Below, in pieces: positions 1 to 12,800 of a stretch of DNA of 64,000 nucleotides (the first letter of the stretch is position 1; each line of letters begins with the position of its first letter). The notes below the pieces were generated by a model. The model made no database searches, had not been told where the DNA came from, and saw only the letters and a program-made list of their open reading frames with translations. The DNA comes from Narthecium ossifragum (lineage: Eukaryota; Streptophyta; Magnoliopsida; Dioscoreales; Nartheciaceae). The position numbers were made by a program, and so were the translations under genes. The stretch spans positions 25,315,869 to 25,379,868 of the forward strand of contig OY986970.1 in the NCBI GenBank assembly GCA_963920575.1. Reading direction: 5' to 3'.

Positions 1-292
1 CATGATATGTTGTTTCCAGATGACCATGAACTTGGAACACTTGTAAATCAATCAAATATGATTCATAAACCTTTAGTAATGGTACTCAGTCACACCATAA
101 CCCGTTTCCAGAGCACTATTTGGTTCCGTAAGACACATTTGTCAATCAGAGGATCGAAAACCTCATTGCTCATGTCTATTGTTCCAATAGCTTATTTGTT
201 TTACCAATTCATTTTTTAATTTCGTAATCGAGATTTTATTCGAGAGGAGTTCTTTAACTTCAATAACTTTGTGTATGTGTGTGTTCCAAAAG

Positions 293-1788
293 TCGGGCAT
301 CTGACTGTGGATTGTTGAAGATAGACAAAGCAGGACGCGTCATCCAATTCTCTGAGAAACCCAGGGGTGCTGACAAGGAAGCAATGGTGAGTTTACTTAC
401 ATCTCTTCTACTGACTCTATCTCTGATTAAATAGCTCAAATGTTACCATAATGTTGTGCTGGAATTGCAGAAAATAGACACTACAATCCTTGGAATCTCT
501 CGTCAAGAAGCCATGCAATGCCCCTACATAGCGTCAATGGGGGTATATGTATTTAGAAGAGATGTTCTGATGAATTTATTGAGGTATGGTACACAACCTT
601 TGAAACTGGCGGTTTTTGTGATAACATATTCTAACAGTCTTCTTCAGATGGAGGTATCCAACATCAAATGACTTTGGATCAGAGGTCATACCTGCTGCTG
701 TGGATGAGTACAATGTTCAGGTAGGGTAATTATGCCTATATTTGCGCAATTACATCATTCAAGTAGGTGAGGAGACTTTGAGACAGGACTTTGACTGGGG
801 CATCGAACAACATACTGATACTTTAGATTATTCTCCTTCTTTATGATACTTGGAAGTTTTGAATGTTGATCCCCATATTTGACAGGCATATGTCTTCAAC
901 GATTACTGGGTGGATATTGGGACAATCAAATCATTCTTCGATGCAAATTTGGCTCTCACTGAACAGGTTAGTCTCCCTCATTCAGAAATTACATTCAGTT
1001 TTTCCTTTATAGAGGTGACATGCAATAGAGTATTGGTTTATGGTAGAGGGAAGAGCATCATAGACTTTCCATAGTCTTTATTCTTTTGTTGGTAGATTCA
1101 TGATATTGGTAGGTTGGTCTTCTCATTCTTTTTTGTGCCTTTTGCAGCTTCCAAAGTTTCAGTTTTATGATCCAAAGACACCATTCTTCACATCACCACG
1201 TTTCTTACCTCCTACCAAAGTAGATAAAAGCAAGGTATGTTGATGTACATGTTGACTTCTTTAGTTTTGTTATTATCTTTTGGATCTCACGTGCAGCCCT
1301 GATTCATAGATTATGGACGCGATCATTTCACATGGATGCTTTTTGCGAGAATGTACCATTCAGAATTCCATAGTGGGAGTGCGTTCACGTATAGAATGTG
1401 GTGTAGAACTTAAGGTACGATTTTTTATGGACTTTCTTATTCTAAAAGTCTTTTCTTTTTATCCTTATATACTACAGCAGATGTTTCATATGAACCCCAG
1501 GAGCTCACTAGAAATTCTAAAAACCTAATGAGATTGCGTAATTTATTAAACCATAGATATCACAGCAGCAACAAGAACAAGCAACAAATATCAGGTTGCT
1601 TTGGGATCGGTGTCATAACTCATCCCTGTCCAAAGTTGGTTTTAAACTACATATAACTGTACAGATTTCCGGCTTTGCCACTTTCTCTTGTCTTTTTATG
1701 CGTAGGATAATGTCCTATTTGGAGGATTGTTAGTTCCAAATTAGAAACTATAGGTTGCAGTATGCCACTAAATCAAGACGCAACACAA

Positions 1789-1819
<31 letters not shown>

Positions 1820-3069
1820 CTGTGGATACGAACTTCATACAATATTGCATTCTTAAGGTACTCTATAGAGGCGTGCCAGTGAAAATATGAACTGTTGAGT
1901 ACTCACTAAAAAATAAGCCAGTGTCTCGAGTTCCCAAAAGTCATCAAGTTAGAAGACAAAAACTACTTCAGAATGGGAATTATCATCCTGCTGACTATGG
2001 ACAAAGCTGCAGTTGCAACAACCTATTAAAGCCAGTACCTCTTAAAATCAATTATCCAGTTTGCTAGGCCTGCAGAACCTTTTAGAGTTCATAATAAGTG
2101 AAAATATTAATGGAGGACGAAGGTACCTATTTTTGCAAGCTTTAAAAAGATGCTGCTAGTGTGTCTATTGTATCTGTACTTCAATAGGAAGGCGCATTTC
2201 ATTGATAGGGAAAAATTCTTGTCTGCATTTCTTTTCACAGGTTAGTACTTGCAAGTATTCATGCACGATTACATCAATTCTCTGGACTAGTTTCATTTTA
2301 CTGGTTCGCAGCACACCTATGAACAATATTTTGTCATTATCAAATAATTGACGAAGTTAAATGACTTGAAACTTTAAAGTTGATATTCCAAGAACCCATG
2401 TGAGAAAGTAACAGTAGCAACATAAAATATTTTTCCTGTGGCAAAAAAGTACTAGCTGGGTGATAGTTCACCTCTGAAACTTATTCAAGAGACTCGAGTA
2501 GATCAAATTAAAATAAGTCAAAGCAACCCAAAGTACCACTCTAGAGCTTCAATTAGATGAGGAAGTTTGATCAGATGATAAAAATTATCACTCTAACCTT
2601 CACTTGTTCCCTAAACATTCAGGATACGATGATGATGGGCGCCGACTACTACGAGACTGAAGCCGAGATTGCCTCTCTGCTGGCGGAGCAGAAAGTTCCC
2701 ATTGGCGTAGGAGAGAATACCAAGATCAGGTGAGGCCTTGAACCACTATCAAATTATATACAAACCAAATGCAGAAGCTAGAAGTCCTATGTACAGGTTC
2801 TCATTTTTCTTATTTCACGCAGGAATTGCATCATCGACATGAATGCCAAGATAGGGAAAAATGTGGTCATTGCAAATAAAGATGTAAGTAAAAATGCTCC
2901 AAGTAATTTATTTTTGCTTGTTGATCTGACTTTACACTAACTTGCATGACATCTTAATCTTTCTTAGGGTGTTCAAGAAGCTGATAGGCCAGAAGAAGGG
3001 TTCTACATACGATCTGGGATCACTGTAATTTTGAAGAACGCGACTGTAAAAGATGGAACAATCATATAG
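293..3069 (+). CDS. ADP-glucose pyrophosphorylase large subunit, 3' half (partial)
   Basis: Catalytic/regulatory large subunit of plastid ADP-glucose pyrophosphorylase, which makes ADP-glucose from glucose-1-phosphate and ATP for starch synthesis. The 5' part lies outside the window. Exons read: 293-386, 471-583, 648-720, 886-966, 1148-1234, 1310-1414, 2623-2729, 2823-2883, 2968-3069 (stop TAG). All junctions are GT-AG and phases close. Recognisable family blocks are [113 protein letters not shown], and the C-terminal left-handed beta-helix ending ATVKDGTII. The large-subunit type is indicated by FSEKPRGAD and [13 protein letters not shown]. One oddity: the usual YWEDIGT block reads YWVDIGT here. 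The gene is convergent with the mannanase downstream. Nothing before 293 looks coding, so 1-292 is taken as intron. Confidence 0.93.
1787..1817. repeat. (AAT)n microsatellite
   Basis: About ten uninterrupted AAT units inside the long intron between the AGPase exons ending at 1414 and starting at 2623. A likely length-polymorphic simple repeat. Confidence 0.9.
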
Positions 3070-4216
3070 AGGATGCTCTCAGGTGCAGAGTTGGTGGGCT
3101 TTTAGTTCAAAATAACAAGAGAGAACAATGATGCACGGGATGTCTCCATATGCTGTGATGGAAAGAATGGAAGCTGCTGATGCCTTCCGGGATATCGATA
3201 TTATAGCAACTTAGCTACTGAAGAGTAACTTGTACTCTTATAGGAATAAGTTGAACAGGGCACTTGTGTCCATGGATGTAAATATACTAAAACTTCTATC
3301 TTCATCTAGAGCTGTGTAATGACAAATTAAATAAGTGGCAGTGTGCTCTGTTATGTGAATATTTCTTTTTTTTGTGCAATGGAGACAATCTTGAATCTTT
3401 TTAGTCATGTCTATTTCATTGATGATGTAATGTTGAAGGGTTTATTTTGGATTTTTGGCAAATACCCCCTAGCTTATATTCTTATTGTGTTTTATTGATA
3501 TTTGTCTTTTGCTCCCTCACTAATTGGCTTTCTTTGCGAAAAAGTCCACTACTGTTAATTTTCATTGAAAAAATCAAGTTAATTCTAGTTATTTAAACTC
3601 ATTGAAAAAACAATGACCAAAATCCCTGTCAATTAATCTACAGTTTCAGATTCAATGGGGTAGGACAAATGCAATTGGGATTCTTATGTCTTTTACAAGT
3701 CCTAAGATTGCAAGACATTTGACATTAGTTTTTCAAAAAAATTCCTAATAATTTTTTTAATTTTTTTTTTGGGCTAGGCAAAAAATTAAGGGGTCTTTTC
3801 CAAGAAAAAACCAATAAGAGGGCCAAAATGCAAACGTCAATACAACGGATAGTTTTCTACAACATAGGCAGCTATAATGTTTAAAAAGAACATTGATTCT
3901 TTTTTGCAGCATATGCATTTTCTTCATTCTGCAAAATAAAACTCAATAACGTTCATAGTACTGATAACTAGATTATGCTTCAATTGCTAAAACCATCATA
4001 CCATGTATATATATATTATGAGATAGAAACATATGCATCAATCACAAGTACACAAATAAGTGTATATATCTTTCAACAAGCTTTCTGAGTCTACGCATAT
4101 ATGTGTTTAGGAGTTTAGCCATCTGCAGAAACCCATTTCTCTTGGATGAAAACAAAAACATCTCAAAGAGACCACCATCTTCCTTGTATCAACTTAGTTT
4201 CCCTCTATGTTTCCCC
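3070..4216. other. Convergent intergenic region, AGPase 3' end to mannanase 3' end
   Basis: It holds the 3' UTRs of both convergent genes. It is AT-rich with poly-A/T runs near 3730-3780 and 4010. I see no ORF with family resemblance and no clear transposon ends. Confidence 0.6.
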
Positions 4217-6124
4217 TCACTGGTGACCATCATCCTGGTTCCCCCTCATGGCCTTGGCTTCCTTCGATCTCGTGACGTCTCTTGCTCTGGCAAACAGCTT
4301 GCCAATGTACCGAAGCTTGCGGCATTGATTAGAGATCAGCACAGCAGTTGAAGGGGATTCATTCAATACAACCTCATATCCATCTTTATATGAATCCATT
4401 CCTTCAGTCATGAGCTGCCAGAAGAGCCCACCAGCAGCTGCGCCTCCGTTTCGCACCGACAAGTAGATCTTGGAGTAGACAGTACTGAACAATGCATCCC
4501 TCTGGTTGGTGCTATAGCCAGGATCCTTCCAGGATTTACCAAACTCAGCCAAGAGCAATGGCTTCTTAAGCACATTTTGCGCGACTTTTATGTGCGTATC
4601 GAGCCAATTGTTCAAGAAAGTAAGTTGTGCCTGATCATTAGAACTGGATAACCTGGTCAAGTAAAAACTCTTTAGGAAATTGGTATTTTCCTGGGTGAAT
4701 TTTGAGTTGTTCTGTTGTATATATATGATGAAATTAGTACCAGATATCTGGATATGAATGAAGTGTGGCAAAATCGATGCCGGGAATTTGATTGTTGGAT
4801 ATGAAATCAGTTCCAACTTCATAGCCTGGATTAACTTGCACCATGTTGGGAGTTGATGGCCCATAAAAACCTTCTAAACCAGCTTCTAGCAGGTGATTGG
4901 TGTCGATTGATTTCACATGAGAAGCCATTTCTGTAATCCATTCCTATAATGTGGAAGGTCAGAGAAGAGCTATCAGCAAGATGTCAACACAATTGAGATA
5001 CAAAGAAGAGAACTAATGCTAATGGAAGCATATAGAGCCTCCTATTTTCCTTGCCTGATTAAGATATCTAGTTCAGTATAACCTATAATATAAGCGGTAG
5101 AAGTTCATGAAATTTTTGAAGGACAGCACAAGCACTAATAAAAATTGCAAGAAAGAAAAGAATAAGCAATTGGAATTCTCATGATTCTTAATCCTCTTAA
5201 CCCAATTAGCATTGCTAACCTGTATTGTTCTTCCTGACTGATCTGACTGGCATCTGGGCTCATTCATGAGCTCCCATGCAAAGATTGTTGGATCATCTTT
5301 GTAAGCAACTCCAGTTATGGTATTGTATCTTGTGAGCAGAGTCTGAAAAAATAAGGTTCAAGGAAAAATATCAAATCATGGATCTACTGAGAAAACCCCA
5401 TGACAAGAAAACAGAAACAAAAAAATACTGACTCCAAAATTCAGCTTTTGAAAAACAAAATAAAGAGCAAAGAAGGAACACATAATTCAGATTAAATAAC
5501 ATGAAAACCCAAATACTTGCCTTGATGTGATTCTTATAGAACCCTTTGACAACAGCATTGGTGAAGAACTCATCATCAGATCCTATGTTCTGGCCTTGGT
5601 CCCTAGCCCATTGGACATACTGCTTCCTCCCTCCAAAGCTATCATAGTTATTCACCAAGCTCAGTATGAGCTTAATGTTGTACCTCCTAGCCTCAGACAC
5701 CACAAAATCCAACCCCTGCATCACCACAAACCCACTACTATTTAAACACAAAATGACCCAAACCAACCCAAATACAAAGGGGAAGGATGAGATGGGCATG
5801 CATTACCTTGAAAACTTGTTCATTGTAGGAGCCTGGGGAGTACTGCAAGGCTGTGCTGCCCCCATCACTGAAAGCCCAAGTTCTTGCCACAGTCAGGCCA
5901 TGGCTGGAAGCCTGTTCGAAGGCAGAGGACACCTTGCTTCTCTGAGATGGATCTGAAGCCAGGGTCATCAGCCAGTATGCATTGAACCCATTTGCAAAGA
6001 ATGGGTTGCCATTCAGAACAAAATGCAGGCCACTGGTCCTGATGAATCCATCCACAGCCTCAGCATGGTGCTCATTTATCAGGAACAGGACCAATGTAGC
6101 TACCAACAGTCTCAGGTGCCCCAT
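4217..6124 (-). CDS. MAN: Mannan endo-1,4-beta-mannosidase (GH5), secreted
   Basis: Hydrolyses internal beta-1,4-mannosidic bonds of cell-wall mannans and glucomannans. Exons on the minus strand: 6124-5807, 5715-5521, 5342-5220, 4943-4741, 4652-4217, giving 424 aa, normal for plant GH5 mannanases. Residues 1-25 form a hydrophobic signal peptide ([11 protein letters not shown] core), so the enzyme is probably apoplastic. The general acid/base is E199 in [10 protein letters not shown], and the nucleophile is E316 in [11 protein letters not shown]. Other family blocks are [49 protein letters not shown] and GGLFWQL. Intron 2 uses a GC donor (AAG|GCAAGT) with a normal AG acceptor; the flanking peptide NHIK-TLLTRYN supports this splice. 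A CTATAAG-like TATA element lies about 60 bp upstream of the ATG near 6182. No frame damage seen. Confidence 0.94.
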
Positions 6125-6720
6125 CTCTTCTCCTTCCTTGCTATTACTCTCTTCTGTCGATGGATTGGAGAAGAGGGAGTCTTATAGAGATGAATAAATG
6201 CTTCTCCTCTAGAGAAGTGAATGTAGCAATGTACGGGTGAGCACAGTGATTCCATTTCTTTAATTTAATGCAGAAGTTTCTCTGGAAGGTGCTTTGCAGC
6301 TTTAGGTTCAAAATGCTATTTTATTCTGGCACAGTTAACAGTTATTAAACAGTTGATGGCTCATTGAGATTGAGATTTTCTTTTGATTAGTTAAGCCAGA
6401 TTGAGATTGACATTGACATTGAATGAGGTTTCTTTCGAAAAACTTTGTTTTACAAGAATAATGATTCGCGTCTAATGAGGGGGGGGGGGGGAGGGGGTTG
6501 GGAACATTTCCACATCATATAATGTAATATCAGTATATAAAAAAACTAAATTAAATAATTAATTAGTATCATGTAGTTTCAAAAAAAAATTTATATAATC
6601 CCACAAGTTTAAAAACGGTACATTTAAGTCCTCCGATTTAGAAATCAGTGGACTGTCGGTGAATAAACGAACGTGACCCATCTTTGTCACCCCGTTACCC
6701 ACCTCGTCCTCTCCCACGAC
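6125..6720. other. Mannanase upstream region with poly-G tract
   Basis: Promoter side of the mannanase. A poly-G run at about 6479-6492 is followed by a G-rich patch, and then AT-rich DNA. No ORF with family resemblance. Confidence 0.55.
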
Positions 6721-7191
6721 TAGGGGTGAGCAGAACCGAACCGAACCCGAAAAACCGAACCGAACCGAATTAGTTCGGTTCATTCGGTTCGGTTCTTCGG
6801 TCCATTCGGTTCGGTTCGGTTCTTGAAAAAAAAATTTCGATTCTCGGTTCGGTTCGGTTCTTGAAAAAAAAATTCGGTTCGGTTCGGGTCAGAACCGAAA
6901 AACCCGAAAAACCCATTAACCCGTTAACCTAGACTACCCACTAACCCAAACTACACACTAACCAAAATTTCGGTTCGGTCCAGAACTGAAATTTTCAATT
7001 CGGTTCGGTTCCAAGCCGAATTTCGGTTCGGTTCGGTTCCAATTATTTTGGAACCGAAAAATTCGGTTCGGTTCGGTTCGGTTCCAATGGTAATTCAGTT
7101 CGGTTCGGTTTTCTAAAATCTGGATCAAAAAAAATTCGGTTTTTTTATTCTGGATCGAGAACCGAACCGAAGAACCAAATGCTTACCCCTA
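6721..7191. mobile_element. hAT-type MITE packed with CGGTT repeats
   Basis: Short non-autonomous element of 471 bp. The terminal inverted repeat TAGGGGTGAGCA on the left pairs with TGCTTACCCCTA on the right. Flanks CCCACGAC (6713-6720) and CTCACAAC (7192-7199) look like an aged 8-bp target duplication, 6/8 identical with both differences transitions. The interior consists largely of CGGTTCGGTT units in both orientations, as in subterminal transposase-binding arrays of hAT elements. No coding capacity. The hAT assignment follows from the TIR type and the 8-bp duplication. Confidence 0.8.
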
Positions 7192-7199
7192 CTCACAAC

Positions 7200-8430
7200 C
7201 TCCTCTTTGGCGATGGAGATGAGTCTCGTGCAGTGTATGTGACCCCGTTTGTCGTCAGTCAGTCAGTCCACTTATGTCTTATGGGATTTGAGGCTCACAT
7301 AAAGCCAGATATTTAAATCGATGGATTCGATGTGCCGTTTTTAAATGCAAGAAACCACTTTCTTTCTTTTTTTGAAACCGCATGGCACTGTATGATTATG
7401 TTAATAACAAATGTGAGTATATCATATGATTGATATAGCAATGTGACTATATTATACCCTTGAATGATAAAGCACACCAAATAACTGCATCGAGGAAAAT
7501 TGCTACATCAGGCAATGAACAACCATGATTTCTAGAAATAAGTGACATTATCGATTGAATACAGCAATCAAATCCTGAACGATGATCAGATTGAACATTC
7601 TTAAAGATGTCTTAAGTGTGAGAAACCATTTCATCTTGTGATTATACTATAGCTGAATCAAGCTCCAAAAATGGAATTTAAGGGATGGATCACAAAAAAA
7701 GAGAGGGAAAAAAAAAAAAGTTTACCTTTGTTGAAAGGGGGGACTTATTCGTTCCTTGCTTGACTAATAGGAGTAATTCTTTTTGTATTTTATCCTTTTG
7801 AGGAACTTTTTTTTTGCCTTTGAAGCTAAGGGGTGTCTCTATCTCTGTCTTTTTGTGATGCTTGTCCTCTGGCTGTCCTCAGCCAACCACGTGGCAGGCG
7901 CATGTGGCTCCCATGTGCATCGAGCTGAACAACGAATCCAATCCAATAAAACCGCAAAATAGGACCATCCACGGATGACCACGCGTAAAGGCTGGTGGGC
8001 GCCTATTTCGCTGCCGGGATTCACGTGATGTGTCGGGCCAATCCGCCGTGCACACCACCAAAATGGTATCCCGTCGGCCTTTATTACAACGTGGGCCCGT
8101 GGGCCCCTCCCCACCGAATCCACCAGCAAACCTCCTCGAAGGAAGATCACGGCCGTCGAATGGCTACGATTGCATTGAGGGGTAGAAAATGTTCGAATCG
8201 GACGGCAGTGATTTATGTGTCCAGTTCTAGTTCCCGGGCTGTATTATAGGTTGAGCCGAGCTCTTAATCATCTTTCATAGCAGGCTATGATTATAAATAA
8301 AATCTTTGTTCTCCTGTGTGACGGAAGAATGTTTTAGGTGGAGCCTATGAGACATCCATGTAGTATGATAATTCTAGGTTGAGAGGGATTTAGTGTGAGG
8401 GAGTTATTGGGTGGTTATTGGGGTGGGGTT
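7200..8430. other. Intergenic, no recognised gene
   Basis: AT-rich DNA with a GC-richer patch at 7860-8160, where short overlapping ORFs occur on both strands without family resemblance. I see no splice-consistent gene. Confidence 0.5.
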
Positions 8431-8665
8431 GATGGTTACCATGCCATGTGACAGGGGTACAATTAGTCAATCTTATAAGAAGCAAAAACAATTATACATT
8501 ATTCATATAATTAATATCTATTCTATGATTATAGTATATTAATCTAATACAATCAACCTTATATAGTTTGCATACTAATTTTATTAATCAAATTCAGTTT
8601 TTATAACCGAATCATTCATTAACCTTATGATTACCCTGCTAGGTGACAGGGGCTGCCTAGTACAA
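8431..8665. repeat. Dispersed repeat, copy 1 (second copy at 43277-43490)
   Basis: An AT-rich stretch sharing long blocks with 43277-43490, for example TATAGTATATTAATCTAATA and the TTTTTATAACCGAATCA segment. The copy starts and ends with similar GATGGTTACC/GTGACAGGGG motifs in direct orientation. Family unknown. Confidence 0.6.
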
Positions 8666-9857
8666 AAATATCGCTTGAATCTTTGAATCTTTGAATCTTT
8701 GAATCTATGAGGCTCGAACTCGACTATTCTTAAACCTGGCTGAAGGCCTCGTGAGCGGATTTCGATTAGCTATATTATAAATTTCTTATAATATGATTTA
8801 TCAATTATAACACAGATTATTGTCCAAGTCTCGGCTAGCTTCAAAAGCTTAGCCCAGAAGCTCGTCTTGGTGGTTAACGAATCGAACTCAAGCCTAATCT
8901 ACTTTGTCTTAAACAGAGTTCCAACGGGCCCACGGGTGAACTTGAATACAACTCTAGTGTTCTCTAAAAATATGGAAATTGTGTAGTAAAATTTTTACAA
9001 GTTTTTCTGATCATGATAATAATATGCACGGTTAGTAAAGTATGTTTTTACCCTTTTAACTTTCGTCCAAGCGATGCATTTCAGCTGGAGAATAATTGGG
9101 TGTTTGATTGCTTGCATCAGTTGATACAAAAATAAATGTTTGATTACTTGTATCAACTGATACACTATTAGCTCATTTTCTATTTGATTAGTATGTATTG
9201 CATGAACTGATACATCTATTTCATCCAATACAATTCTTCGCTTTATGTTTGATTGGTATATAATACATCAATGTTATATTAGTTGATGCAGTTAATTTTA
9301 TTACATCACGTGATACTATGAGGTCACATTTTTACATCAACTAATACAGTATCAACCAACTAATAATGATAGGAGCGGATGGGTGTGAAGAGCTCCAATC
9401 GTCATGTGCGGGTCGCAATTGGGTGGTTAAATGGGCCCCTTCTAACGTCCAATCGCGGCGCACCACGTGGTGGGGTTCGAATCATTCCCCGCCTGCCACG
9501 TAGCAGACTCAAAGTCTTTATAGTGTTCTGTTGTTGTTGACGTACTATTATTCATCCACAAGAATCCTAAAGCGCCGATGCATGAGATTAATTCATGGAT
9601 CGTGCCTGCAGGGTCAAGCAACTACTAGTAGTGGTTTGAGTCTCAGTTTGAAATATGGGCCACAAACTTACATGCATACATGGCAAGCAACTACTAGTAA
9701 TGGTAGGTATGTGTCCATGTGATGTGACGACACATGTAAACAGTATCCATTAGGTCCAACAAATGAGAAGAAAAATAGACGAAGAACAGCAGTTTAGATA
9801 TACAGACATGTTCTTGTGACCCTGAGAGAGAGAGATTGATTACAAACAAGTCGAATA
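8666..9857. other. Intergenic with degenerate repeats, downstream of Era
   Basis: The segment 9095-9365 repeats TTGATTACTTGTATCAACTG-like units and looks like an old AT-rich MITE, but no matching ends could be fixed. A TTTGAATC triplication lies near 8678-8705. No gene recognised. Confidence 0.4.
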
Positions 9858-12800
9858 TCACAACACTCGAATTTGACCACCATAGCCATAGTGTCTCAGA
9901 AGGTCTTCATCTTGCCTCCAGTTTCTTTTCACCTTCACTTCTACCTGGCCATCCCAAGATTGCAAAAATTAGTTTTAACCAGGAGTATTCGAATGAGAGG
10001 TTGGAAATGGTCTTATGCGAAAACAGTAAGAGGCTTCATGCAGGACCTCGATAAAGACTTTTTTCTGCAAGAAATCCTCAATGTCCAGCCTTGCTGCAGT
10101 TGCTAGTAGCTTTAGAGCCTTTCCCTCCTGAAACCACATAGAATTTTATTGGTGCATTAGAAAAGATCTGAAATTACTCATTTGAGATAAGCATAAATTG
10201 CTATCAGGATGAGAGCTAGAGCAGTAAGAAGAATCCTTGAAAACTGGAACAACGACCACCTCATCCTCACTTCCATGAAAGCCGTCCAAGCTTTTTCATC
10301 TTGTGGGAAATGCAATTCGAAAACACTAGTAATAAGATTTGCTTACTGCTCTTTTAGAGCCTTCTCAACTCGGGTGTGCTACTTCCATAGCTTCCTCAAT
10401 CCTCTCAAAGTGTTTGGTAGGATTGAGGAAATGATTAAGATGTTTATGATCCATTCGATGCAGAATAAAACTAGACTTCTTGATCTCCAACTTATAAAGC
10501 TTTTTTTCTCCACCATTATTTGCCCATAGAACATTCCATTGATTTAGCCAGGTCTTTTACTCCCCCAGCATCCGTCCAACATACTTTGTTGATGCCATCA
10601 TTCACGATATCCCATGATTCATCTATTTTTCAAAGGTCATTTACATTGGATGACGGAATAGCAAGAGAAATACAAGATATCAGAGTTAAACTTTAATCTA
10701 TGAACGTGAAGGTAATTCACATGTTGGAATTAAACCTTGAAAAGTCATTCTTAGCATTCCAAATGTTTACTACAAGTCTTATTCTGCCTTTCAGTATGCC
10801 TAAAATCTGGCTAGTCGATTGTATTAGATGACTATATCAGTTTCGTAGTCAGAAGTGTCATAACTGAATTCATAATCTACATACATGGATCCCCCCAGCA
10901 CAATATAAATACTCGGCACGAGGTCCGCGACAACTACATTTCGCTCTTGAAGAGGCTCCATGCTGTTGGCACGAAATCTGTACCAAGAGTCGGCAAGATA
11001 TGCGCCATTGGCACGTGTAGTGCCTGTGTTTAGGTTAATCCTTGCTTCAACACGAAATCTTTTCTAAATTTGACCGTGCAAAACTCAAAAAGTAAACATC
11101 TCAGCTTTATGTAAAATATAATACACACCTTTCCTATGAGGATGATCTTCTGAGAATCTCTTTCGACAAGAATTTCAACTTCAATAAAATCTTTTGAGGT
11201 AGGCCTGGTTATGTAGTTTACCACATTAACCTGCAGTATAAAGAAACGTGTTACTTATTGTTAGGATTATCTGGGAACAAGCAACAAAGAAACTGGAAGA
11301 CAAAGACACACGTATTTACGTGGTTCACCCTAGAACAGGGCTACATCCACGGAGTTGTTAGAATTTCACTATCACGAAGTCGAAAAGCGACATACAAGAT
11401 ACAATGATGACTGCCCATATAAACCCTCTTATCCCATTGGGACTCCATATCCCATGTACATGGGATAAAATTATCCCATGGGGAGGTGGGATATGTAATC
11501 CCATGAGATAAGATTCATTGGATTAAAAAATAAAAAAGTTTAAATATTTGATTAAATCTTTTCCCACCTTATCCTTTGTCTTACCAAACAAGAGAGAAGG
11601 ATTTAACCCCTCACATCATCTCCCGGGAGAATATATCTCAGGAAACTATCTCCTGGGAGATTATATCCACCCATATCCTGTCCCATGAAACAAACGTGGC
11701 CATAGGGTATAGAAAATTACATAAACTACCCCTATCAACAGATCTCAAATCCGTTTTTTTCTTCCGAGGGCGCTACCCAGACCCCGTCAACTCTGCGTAG
11801 TGCGTCATAGTCGGATCCGTATCATAATTCAGAGCAAGTAGAAGATCAGGCTCCACACCTCAACACTTATGACTGCCAGATAGCTACAAGATGCCTTAAG
11901 TTAGCTATGTGTAAATACCTGGCATGCATATGGAACTTCCTTTCGATGTTGCATAAATATCTTCTCTCTCACAATTTCTGCCACAAAGAATCTCTCTGGG
12001 TGTTCGCTGGTAATGTCCTGAAAACTTTAAGAAAAGACATCAACTGATTGCACAGATTTAACAGCTGAAGTATTTAGACCACTGAAACCATAATTATGCA
12101 AATATAGTGATACATATTATCAAAATAGCGGTGTCATGGAGATTCAAAAGTGCTCTTTTTTTAGGACATGCCTAATAGAGAGGATAAGAGTACCCTTGTT
12201 GGGGAAAAAAAAACTGTTCCAGTTGCAAATTACCGGCTTATCAGACTCCCAAGGAAGAGAGGTGGAGACCATCCAGCCATGGCCGGTGACTTTAATAATC
12301 AAAATGTCCACAAGTTAACTTCCACCTAAAGTGCAGTTTCATGTATCTAATGTTAACAACCTAATGTACCATTTCAACTAGGTAAGAATGAATTTCATTT
12401 AAGCATAAAAAAAATTAAGAGACAAGTTATGGCTACAAAAAAGGATGGGTTGCAAATACGACGTATTTGCAGGTGGTATAGACATGCGGTTAATAACTTC
12501 TGTAATCTGATAGATATCCACTTTAATTAGAGTGATCATTTTCTTATGTTGTATGTGGCAGTATACAGTACTCTATGTATTCCAATATAACAATAAGCTT
12601 TTCTACCAGTTCATAGATTTTGAAATTGCCTTTTTAAGTTCTAAAAGAATCTTCAACAAATACTTAGTATGGGCAGACTTCCCATCTCATGACCAGAGAT
12701 TTTCGCATCCAATGAGTGACAATTCTCTAGTTTAAACCACCATTGGATTTGATCAAACCTGAACCCCCTATCATCTGATACAAAAGGTCAGATTTAACCC

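Noticed and set aside
7839..8249. Overlapping ORFs of 60-103 codons on both strands
   Set aside because: Short GC-patch ORFs with no family match and no plausible splice partners.
9470..9492. GGGGTTCGAATC resembling a tRNA T-arm
   Set aside because: The flanking bases do not form the 5-bp T-stem around the 7-base loop, and no acceptor or anticodon arms fit upstream.
10209..10529. 106-codon plus-strand ORF in the Era gene
   Set aside because: It lies in an intron on the opposite strand and shows no family resemblance.
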